A stretch of DNA of 6,297 bases, taken from positions 1 to 6,297 of the forward strand of contig NZ_JAIOSW010000476.1 of NCBI RefSeq assembly GCF_021107415.1. The letters run 5' to 3'. A model generated the notes under the pieces. It did no database searches, was not told the DNA's origin, and was given only the letters and a program-made list of their open reading frames with translations. Below are positions 1-5,038 of the stretch, in pieces. The stretch is from Desulfobacula sp. (GTDB taxonomy: Bacteria > Desulfobacterota > Desulfobacteria > Desulfobacterales > Desulfobacteraceae). The position numbers were made by a program, and so were the translations under genes. Positions within the stretch are counted from its first letter, which is position 1, and each line of letters opens with the position of its first letter.

Positions 1-113
1 TTAATTCCTTTACCCAGGCCGGCACCGATTTCAGGAAGTTTTCCTGCACCGAATATAATGAGGATAATTACAAGAATAATTATCAGTTCCGGCATTCCAA
101 GTCCACCAATCAT
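1..113 (-). CDS. tatA: TatA/E-type Sec-independent protein translocase subunit (partial, 5' end only)
   Basis: TatA oligomerises in the inner membrane to form the conduit through which the Tat system exports folded proteins carrying twin-arginine signal peptides. The visible 37 codons begin [16 protein letters not shown] and show the family layout: a short periplasmic N-terminus with the conserved Pro-Glu (P8-E9), one hydrophobic helix at about residues 10-21, the F21-G22 hinge, and the start of the amphipathic helix ([13 protein letters not shown]). The FG hinge followed by K-L-P-E-I-G is typical of TatA rather than TatB. The start is set by ATG at 113-111 with a good AGGAG ribosome-binding site (complement of 120-124) about 6 nt away. 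The rest of the amphipathic helix and the charged tail lie outside the window. The gene is divergent from the MoxR-VWA unit. The family call is secure; TatA versus the near-identical TatE-type paralogue cannot be separated. Confidence 0.93.
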   Translation of the reverse strand, partial: MIGGLGMPELIIILVIILIIFGAGKLPEIGAGLGKGI

Positions 114-157
114 AACACACTCCTATTTGCTTCATGTGGTTATTAAGTCAAATAAAA

Positions 158-186
158 AATATAACACTAAGTTTTTAAAGTGTCAA
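158..186 (-). promoter_or_regulatory. sigma70-type promoter for tatA
   Basis: Read on the minus strand, a perfect -35 box TTGACA (complement of 181-186) is followed by a 17-nt spacer and a -10 box TATATT (complement of 158-163; 5 of 6 matches to TATAAT). Transcription would start near 151, giving a 5' leader of roughly 38 nt before the tatA ATG. The sequence upstream of the -35 is very AT-rich and carries two copies of TTCTAAA 21 bp apart, which could act as UP-element-like or operator sequence. The boxes are seen directly; activity is inferred. Confidence 0.72.
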
Positions 187-251
187 TATTTTAGAACCTC
201 AATAAAAATATTTAGAATAACAATTTTGTAATATATTGTTCTAATATAGAT

Positions 252-269
252 GCTTTTTCGGGAAAAAGC
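252..269. other. small perfect hairpin (7-bp stem, CGGG loop) upstream of the MoxR gene
   Basis: GCTTTTT at 252-258 and AAAAAGC at 263-269 are exact inverted repeats around a 4-nt CGGG loop. There is no T-run after it on either strand, so it does not look like an intrinsic terminator. It lies about 80 nt before the MoxR start and may be an operator or a leader structure, or simply chance in AT-rich DNA. Confidence 0.35.
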
Positions 270-349
270 TTGTGAAAGATAATTTTATGATTATTGTTAC
301 ACCAAAATTTATATCGAAAACAAAACAAAATTAAATATGGAGATGCTGT

Positions 350-1201
350 ATGTATCAGAAATCGAACACCGAATTTGCCGGTGCAAAAAAATATGTCCTG
401 GATCAGGAACTTGCTTCAATCGTCAATATATCAATGAAACTTGAGATGCCCCTGCTTCTCAAGGGGGAGCCGGGAACCGGTAAGACCATGCTGGCTCATG
501 CCATTACTGAAAATTTGGATATGCCTTTAATTGTTTTGAACGTAAAATCCAGCATGAAGCTGGTTGAGGCCCTGTATCAATATGATACCCTGACCCGTTT
601 AAATGATTCCAGGTTCGGAGATTCCAAAAGGGATGTGAGTAATATTGATGAGTATATCAAAATGGGAAAGATCGGACAGGCTTTTTGTGCAGAAAAAAGA
701 ACCGTGCTGCTGATTGATGAAATTGATAAGGCAGATACGGATTTCCAGGATGATATGCTGGATGTTTTAGATCAGATGCAATTTGATATCATTGAAACCG
801 ATAAAACCATAAAAGCTGTGCACAGACCGGTTATCATTATTACATCCAATGCGAAAAAAGATCTTTCCGATCCTTTCTTAGGCAGGTGTAATTTTCATCA
901 CATTGCCTTTCCTGATCCCAAAATGATGAGAAAAATCATAGGGGTTCATTTTGAAAATATTGATTCCAAACTGGCCCAGAATGCCATTGATGCGTTTTAC
1001 AGCATGCGGGAGATTGATTCCATTGAGAAAAAACCCGCCACAAGGGAATTGATTAACTGGATCAGGGCATTGAATGCAGATCCTGATTTCAGGGCAAAGG
1101 ATCTTGTTAAAGGTAAACTTCCATTTCTGGGAGTTTTGTTTAAAAAGAGTCCTGATTATGAAAGGGCAATAAATATAGGCTCAAGAAGACGAATGTTTTA
1201 A
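350..1201 (+). CDS. MoxR-type AAA+ ATPase
   Basis: This cytoplasmic AAA+ ATPase of the MoxR/AAA_5 group has 283 residues. It hydrolyses ATP to remodel or load cofactor into a partner, normally together with a VWA-domain protein. Visible motifs in order are Walker A GEPGTGKT (39-46), Walker B VLLIDE (119-124) followed by IDKA, sensor 1 ending in Asn (VIIITSN, 161-167), a likely arginine finger in DPFLGRC (R179), and sensor 2 in PATRELINW (R232). All the residues needed for ATP binding and hydrolysis appear intact. The start is supported by GGAGA at 339-343, 6 nt before the ATG; another ATG at 337 is out of frame. The VWA gene begins 12 bp after the stop codon, so the two are almost certainly co-transcribed and probably interact. 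Resemblance is to CoxD-like MoxR proteins, but no cox (carbon monoxide dehydrogenase) genes are in view, so the substrate is unknown. Confidence 0.9.
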   Translation: MYQKSNTEFAGAKKYVLDQELASIVNISMKLEMPLLLKGEPGTGKTMLAHAITENLDMPLIVLNVKSSMKLVEALYQYDTLTRLNDSRFGDSKRDVSNIDEYIKMGKIGQAFCAEKRTVLLIDEIDKADTDFQDDMLDVLDQMQFDIIETDKTIKAVHRPVIIITSNAKKDLSDPFLGRCNFHHIAFPDPKMMRKIIGVHFENIDSKLAQNAIDAFYSMREIDSIEKKPATRELINWIRALNADPDFRAKDLVKGKLPFLGVLFKKSPDYERAINIGSRRRMF

Positions 1202-1213
1202 TTCGGTGATGCT

Positions 1214-2407
1214 ATGTTTTTAAAATTTTTTTATATCTTAAAAGAAATCGGGATACCCGTATCTCCCACATCTTTTCTTTTATTGCAAAAGGCGCTGAAC
1301 CAGGGGATCATTAACAATCTGGATGATTTTTATACCTGTGCCAGATCTATCCTTGTAAAAAGTGAGAAGTATTTTGATCTGTATGACCAGGCGTTTGCCC
1401 ACCATTTTGAAGGGGTTCCTTTGCCTGAAGATGAGGGGTTTGAAATAGATGAAATTGCCAGGGGCATGCTGGATGAATGGCTTAAAAATCCAAAAATGAT
1501 GGCGGATGCATTAGGCGTTGATGAAGACCAACTCAAAAATATGTCACCTGAAGAATTGATTGAATATTTTAAAGAGCGGCTGAAAGATCAGGAGGGAGAA
1601 CACCATGGCGGCTATAAATGGATCGGTACCGGCGGGTATTCTCCGGTTGGACATTCAGGCCACCATCCCGGCGGTATGCGGGTAGGGGGTCAATCCAGAA
1701 ATAAATCTGCTGTAAAAGTTGCCAATGAGCGCCGGTATAAAGATTATTCAACCTCAGGACCTTTAACCCAGGCACAAATCGGTGAGGCACTCAAACGGTT
1801 GAGGAATATGATCCCGACAGGACCTAAAGATACCATTAATATTGATGAAACTATTCGGGAAACCATAAGAAATGCCGGAGAGATTGAACTTGTGTTTGAC
1901 AGGGCGTTAAAAGACAGGCTTAAAGTTATTCTGGTTATTGACAATGGCGGCTGGTCAATGGATCCATATATCCAAGCGGTTCAAACCCTTTTTGATTACG
2001 CCGGATCTCAGTTTAAGGAAGTAAAAACCTATTTTTTCCACAACACAATCTACGACTGTGTCTGGGAAGACCCGGCAAGATATAGGAAACCCAAGAATAT
2101 TATTGAATTTTCCCGGCTTGATCCTGAAACAAGGCTGATTATTGTCGGGGATGCCAGTATGGCGCCCTATGAACTCATGGCCCATGACGGCTCTATCCAT
2201 ATCTCGGAAAGAAGTGGCAAGCCCAGCCTGGAGCAGCTCAATTTTTTAGCCAAAACTTTTTCACATTTAGTATGGTTGAACCCGGTTTCAGAAACCATGT
2301 GGGGCTATACGCATACCATTATAACCATCTCAAAAATTTTTTCCATGTATGAATTATCCCTGGACGGCCTTGAAAAAGCAGTGATTAAACTCATGAGCAA
2401 GACATGA
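1214..2407 (+). CDS. VWA domain protein, CoxE-like (MoxR partner)
   Basis: This 397-residue protein has no signal peptide or membrane segment and is therefore probably cytoplasmic. The N-terminal part (about 1-130) is a helical, acidic region like that of CoxE-like proteins. It is followed by a Gly/His-rich stretch (130-159, including HHGG, GTGG and GHHPGG) and a basic segment. The C-terminal VWA domain starts around 237. Its MIDAS position reads D243-N-G-G-W-S248-M-D-P-Y, so the first Ser of canonical DxSxS is Gly and there is one extra residue; a later Asp, D313 in VGDASMAPYEL, fits the third MIDAS loop. KTYFFHN (271-277) is the next conserved strand. As I recall the family, DNGG-type motifs and the Gly-rich linker are shared features, so the protein is probably functional. 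The start ATG has only a weak GGTGAT (1205-1210) upstream and may depend on translational coupling to the MoxR gene. The target of the ATPase-VWA pair is not known. Confidence 0.82.
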   Translation: MFLKFFYILKEIGIPVSPTSFLLLQKALNQGIINNLDDFYTCARSILVKSEKYFDLYDQAFAHHFEGVPLPEDEGFEIDEIARGMLDEWLKNPKMMADALGVDEDQLKNMSPEELIEYFKERLKDQEGEHHGGYKWIGTGGYSPVGHSGHHPGGMRVGGQSRNKSAVKVANERRYKDYSTSGPLTQAQIGEALKRLRNMIPTGPKDTINIDETIRETIRNAGEIELVFDRALKDRLKVILVIDNGGWSMDPYIQAVQTLFDYAGSQFKEVKTYFFHNTIYDCVWEDPARYRKPKNIIEFSRLDPETRLIIVGDASMAPYELMAHDGSIHISERSGKPSLEQLNFLAKTFSHLVWLNPVSETMWGYTHTIITISKIFSMYELSLDGLEKAVIKLMSKT

Positions 2408-2409
2408 GT

Positions 2410-2452
2410 GCCCGACCGAAAACCGCTAATTTTTCCGATTACTGCGTTGGGC
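2410..2452. terminator. possible bidirectional stem between convergent genes
   Basis: The 45-bp gap between the stop codons of the VWA gene and the TatD gene contains GCCCGAC (2410-2416) able to pair with GTTGGGC (2446-2452), a 7-bp GC-rich stem with one G-U pair in one orientation. The loop is long (29 nt) and no clear T-run follows on either strand. The position suits a shared terminator, but the structure is atypical, so this is a weak call. Confidence 0.25.
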
Positions 2453-3238
2453 TCAAAATTCAACATTATAGAGAGTTTTGGTATTATTAAATATAATTTG
2501 CGACAATTCATCCGGATCAGCATTTCTAATCTCGGCAAGTCTTAACAGGACTGATTTTACAAAGCAGGGTTCATTACGCCGATTCTTATTCTTTTGGGGG
2601 GCGGGTGTAAGATACGGGGCATCTGTTTCAATTAATATCCGGTTTTCAGGAATAAGCGGTGCAATACTTCTCAAATACGCCCCCCTTTCTTTCAGAGTCA
2701 ATATCCCTGTAATACCAATATAATATCCAAGATCAAGATACTTAAACATTTCTTCTTGAGTGCCGGAAAAACAATGAACAACTCCCTTGCGGCTTTCAGG
2801 GGCCTCGGATTTTAATATGTCATAAAATCTTCCCTTTGAATCGCGTTCATGAAAAATCAATGGCAGGTCAAGCATGCCTGCAATCTCAAGCTGTTTCGCA
2901 AAACAGTTTTCCTGATCTTTAACCGGTGAAAACATCCGGTTGTAATCAAGACCGGTCTCTCCCCATGCCTTAACACAGGAATTTTTTTTGGCCAGACGGA
3001 TCAAAGTATCAATGTTTTCTTTGGAGCAATCTTTTGCATCATGAGGATGAATACCAACAGCGGTGATGATATTTTTATATTTACCGGCTATTTTAATGGC
3101 TTTTAAACATGTGTTGATATCCACACCAGCAATCATGATACCCTGAACATTTTCGTTTTCTGCCCGGTCAATCACATCGTCAAGGTCATTATCATAGTTT
3201 TTGTCATCAATGTGAGAATGGGAATCAAATAATATCAT
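2453..3238 (-). CDS. tatD: TatD-family metal-dependent hydrolase (YcfH/TatD-like)
   Basis: This 261-residue TIM-barrel amidohydrolase is of typical family length. Members are metal-dependent; E. coli TatD has 3'-5' exonuclease activity and other members act as D-amino-acyl-tRNA deacylases or have unknown substrates. The metal-site signatures are complete: DSHSHID near the N-terminus (H7, H9), GIHPHD (62-67), the bridging Glu in GETGLDY (E94), H130 in FHERD, H155 in VHCFSG, and D206 in ETDAPYL. The protein lacks a signal peptide and should be cytoplasmic. The ATG is the complement of 3236-3238; the only Shine-Dalgarno-like sequence is AAGGT (complement of 3251-3255), 12 nt away, which is rather distant. 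It converges on the VWA gene and diverges from ftsE. Despite the name, TatD is not required for Tat export, and here it is not in an operon with tatA. The symbol reflects the family; YcfH-type is equally possible. Confidence 0.9.
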   Translation of the reverse strand: MILFDSHSHIDDKNYDNDLDDVIDRAENENVQGIMIAGVDINTCLKAIKIAGKYKNIITAVGIHPHDAKDCSKENIDTLIRLAKKNSCVKAWGETGLDYNRMFSPVKDQENCFAKQLEIAGMLDLPLIFHERDSKGRFYDILKSEAPESRKGVVHCFSGTQEEMFKYLDLGYYIGITGILTLKERGAYLRSIAPLIPENRILIETDAPYLTPAPQKNKNRRNEPCFVKSVLLRLAEIRNADPDELSQIIFNNTKTLYNVEF

Positions 3239-3291
3239 TTTTAATTTTTTACCTTAATTTAATCGGTTATGTCCCAATTTTAATAGTATTA

Positions 3292-3338
3292 AGCCTTCAC
3301 TGAATGGAAGAAGCCGTTTTACGGTAACAGTGAAGGCT
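3292..3338. repeat. 47-bp nested palindrome in the tatD-ftsE divergent region
   Basis: AGCCTTCACTG (3292-3302) and CAGTGAAGGCT (3328-3338) form a perfect 11-bp inverted repeat. The 25-nt interior contains a second inverted repeat, CCGT (3314-3317) / ACGG (3321-3324), with a TTT loop and a flanking G-U. There is no T-run on either side, which argues against an intrinsic terminator. It sits 54 bp from the TatD start and 32 bp upstream of the -35 box proposed for ftsE. It could be a regulator-binding site, a REP-like dispersed palindrome or a remnant of a small mobile element. Confidence 0.8.
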
Positions 3339-3369
3339 CAATGTAAGGAAAACTGTTTTGCAGCACTCC

Positions 3370-3398
3370 TTGACACAGGCAATTTATAACAGTAAATT
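3370..3398 (+). promoter_or_regulatory. sigma70-type promoter for ftsE-ftsX-envC
   Basis: A perfect -35 box TTGACA (3370-3375) is followed after exactly 17 nt by TAAATT (3393-3398), which matches TATAAT at 4 of 6 positions. Transcription would start near 3405, leaving a leader of about 40 nt before the ftsE ATG. The palindrome AAAACTGTTTT at 3349-3359 ends 10 bp upstream of the -35 box and could be an activator or operator site. Confidence 0.6.
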
Positions 3399-3446
3399 CA
3401 GTCTCAGTCAATTAAGGACGATGTCAAGTAAGATGATTGTTAAGAT

Positions 3447-4142
3447 ATGGATGATAAGAAGAATAAAAATTCAATTATACGGTTGTTTAATGTCAGTAAA
3501 AGATATGGAGGGAAGCTTGCCTTAAAGGATATCACCCTTGATGTTGAGCAGGGGGAGTTTATTTTTATTTCAGGTCCTTCAGGAGCAGGAAAGTCCACCC
3601 TGCTTAGAATATTGTATCTTGCTGAAAAAGTCTCTGAAGGGCAAATCCTGATTGACGGCATGAACCTTGCCAGGATCTCTTCTTCAAAACTTCCTCTTTT
3701 AAGGCGGCGGTTTGGGATGGTATTTCAGGATTTTAAATTGATTCCCAACCGGACGGTTTATGAAAATGTAGCCCTTGTTTTGGAGGCTGCCGGAGAAAAA
3801 TCTTCTTATATCAAGAAAAAAGTTATGCAGGTGCTGAGAACCACCGGCATGGAAAAAAAGTTTAAAGCCCTGCCGCCAACACTTTCCGGAGGCGAACAGC
3901 AGCGGGTTGCCGTGGCAAGGGCAGTTGTCGGGAACCCTTCCATTATTCTTGCAGATGAACCTACGGGCAGTCTGGATTCAAAATCAGCCCAGGCCGTCCT
4001 TGATTTTTTAATGGAATATCATAAAAAAGGGACCACTGTATTGATTGCCAGCCACAATCTGCATCTTCTGGAAAGTACGGTTCGAGGGAAAAATATTGAA
4101 ATCAGGGATGGTATGATAAAACGGACTGCAACTATGCTCTAG
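3447..4142 (+). CDS. ftsE: cell division ABC transporter ATP-binding protein FtsE
   Basis: FtsE is the cytoplasmic ATPase of the FtsEX complex. ATP cycling is transmitted through FtsX to periplasmic activators of cell-wall hydrolases at the septum. The 231 residues carry every ABC motif: Walker [10 protein letters not shown] (43-51), Q-loop Gln 94 in GMVFQDFKL, signature LSGGE (146-150) followed by QQRVAVARA, Walker B IILADEP (166-172), D-loop SLD (175-177) and the switch His 203 in IASH. The Q-loop context (FQDFKLI) and the immediately following ftsX distinguish it from LolD-type ATPases. An in-frame TAA lies at 3441-3443, so ATG 3447 is the earliest possible ATG start; it lacks a good Shine-Dalgarno. 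The first 8-9 residues (MDDKKNKN) are a short charged extension relative to typical FtsE, so a slightly later non-ATG start is conceivable. Confidence 0.95.
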   Translation: MDDKKNKNSIIRLFNVSKRYGGKLALKDITLDVEQGEFIFISGPSGAGKSTLLRILYLAEKVSEGQILIDGMNLARISSSKLPLLRRRFGMVFQDFKLIPNRTVYENVALVLEAAGEKSSYIKKKVMQVLRTTGMEKKFKALPPTLSGGEQQRVAVARAVVGNPSIILADEPTGSLDSKSAQAVLDFLMEYHKKGTTVLIASHNLHLLESTVRGKNIEIRDGMIKRTATML

Positions 4143-4162
4143 GATAAAGAAAGAAAACCAGA

Positions 4163-5038
4163 ATGACCCATTTTGTGAAAAAAGCCCTGGCAGATATTCG
4201 CTCAAACAGGTTTTTGAATTTAATTACGATTATAACGATTTCCCTTTCCATACTGGTTGTCAGTGTTTTTTTGCTTTTTTTTGAGAATGCCTCCAGAGTG
4301 ATTGAATCATGGAACCAGGGCGGACGGGCAATGATTTATCTCAACAAAGACTTCAGCCTGGATCACCTGCCCGAATTAAAAGCAAAGATCAATGCCCTGG
4401 GTGAGATCGATGAGATGGTCTATATTTCAAAGGCCCAGGCCCTTAATAAACTCAAAAAGAATATGTCATCCCAAAGCACTTTTTTAAAGACCTTGAAAGA
4501 AAATCCTTTACCGGATGCCCTGGAAATCAGGATGAAGTCCTATAATAGTTTTGAAGAAGTCCAAAAATTTGCCCAGAGTATAAAAGCCATTGAAATCGTT
4601 GAAGATGTTGAATATGGGCAGGGTTGGCTGGGCCGGTTTTTAAAAATTTTTAATTTATTCAAGATTACCGGGTATGCCATGTGCAGCCTCTTTTTTTTAA
4701 TTGCTTTGTTTATTACAGCAAATACCGTGCGGCTTGCATTTTACTCCCGCAAGCTTGAAGTTGAAATCATGCGCCTTGTGGGTGCTACGGAAACATTTAT
4801 CAAAGCACCCTTTTATGTGGAAGGCCTTTTACAAGGATTTCTGGGAGGTGTTATGGGGCTGGTCATTCTTTTGATTACATATCTGATGATTTCATCGGGG
4901 ATGACACAAAGTCTTGCTTCCTATATGTATTTTGATATCAGGTTTCTGTCTATTAAAATGGTAGTGTTAATTATTGCCGGCAGTACATTTTTAGGTTGGT
5001 TTGGATGTTATCTATCTTTAAAACAAATATTAAAATAG
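4163..5038 (+). CDS. ftsX: cell division ABC transporter permease-like subunit FtsX
   Basis: FtsX is the inner-membrane partner of FtsE; it does not transport a known substrate but relays FtsE ATPase activity to a periplasmic hydrolase activator. The 291-residue protein has the family topology: a short cytoplasmic N-terminus (VKKALADIRSNRFLN), TM1 at about 20-40, a large periplasmic loop of about 41-165, TM2 at 168-188, TM3 at 222-242 and TM4 at 265-286. The conserved cytoplasmic coupling segment after TM2 is clear (EVEIMRLVGAT, 199-209, followed by FIKAPFYVEG), which contacts FtsE in the family. The start lies 20 bp after the ftsE stop, preceded by purine-rich sequence (AGGATAAAGAAAG) but no strong Shine-Dalgarno. 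The last 34 bp overlap the start of the EnvC-like gene in another frame. The periplasmic loop is the expected docking surface for that gene's coiled coil. Confidence 0.94.
   Translation: MTHFVKKALADIRSNRFLNLITIITISLSILVVSVFLLFFENASRVIESWNQGGRAMIYLNKDFSLDHLPELKAKINALGEIDEMVYISKAQALNKLKKNMSSQSTFLKTLKENPLPDALEIRMKSYNSFEEVQKFAQSIKAIEIVEDVEYGQGWLGRFLKIFNLFKITGYAMCSLFFLIALFITANTVRLAFYSRKLEVEIMRLVGATETFIKAPFYVEGLLQGFLGGVMGLVILLITYLMISSGMTQSLASYMYFDIRFLSIKMVVLIIAGSTFLGWFGCYLSLKQILK

Larger units (their letters stand above)
114..349. other. divergent intergenic region between tatA and the MoxR gene
   Basis: This AT-rich spacer contains no credible ORF or RNA gene. It holds the tatA promoter on the minus strand. 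On the plus strand only weak promoter candidates are visible for the MoxR gene, for example TTGTGA at 270-275 with TATTGT at 292-297 (16-nt spacer). TTTAGAA occurs at 190-196 and 211-217, and the 7-bp inverted partner of TTAGAAC (191-197) is GTTCTAA at 238-244, giving a loose set of related half-sites. A small hairpin lies at 252-269. The MoxR ribosome-binding site GGAGA is at 339-343. Confidence 0.6.
3239..3446. other. divergent intergenic region between tatD and ftsE
   Basis: No ORF of substance lies fully inside this 208-bp spacer. It contains the nested palindrome at 3292-3338, an 11-bp perfect palindrome AAAACTGTTTT at 3349-3359, and a promoter for the ftsE operon at 3370-3398. No convincing promoter for the TatD gene could be picked out on the minus strand. 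Confidence 0.6.

Noticed and set aside
1330..2200. Several minus-strand ORFs of 66-81 codons within the VWA gene
   Set aside because: They lie opposite a well-supported gene with recognisable domains, show no family motifs and have no ribosome-binding sites.
2478..2723. Plus-strand 81-codon ORF within the TatD region
   Set aside because: It is antisense to the conserved C-terminal part of the TatD hydrolase, which carries the ETDAPYL motif; no independent evidence of coding.
3292..3338. Interpretation of the nested palindrome as an integron attC site or an intrinsic terminator
   Set aside because: The attC R'/R'' core motifs are absent and no integrase or cassette genes are nearby; there is no T-run after the stem on either strand.
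3421..3525. A 34-codon ORF (ATG at 3421) overlapping the ftsE start out of frame, preceded by AAGGA at 3414-3418
   Set aside because: The Shine-Dalgarno-to-ATG spacing is only 2 nt, the peptide is Lys/Ile-rich with no recognisable pattern, and most of it lies within ftsE coding sequence. A leader-peptide role cannot be supported without ribosome profiling or conservation.
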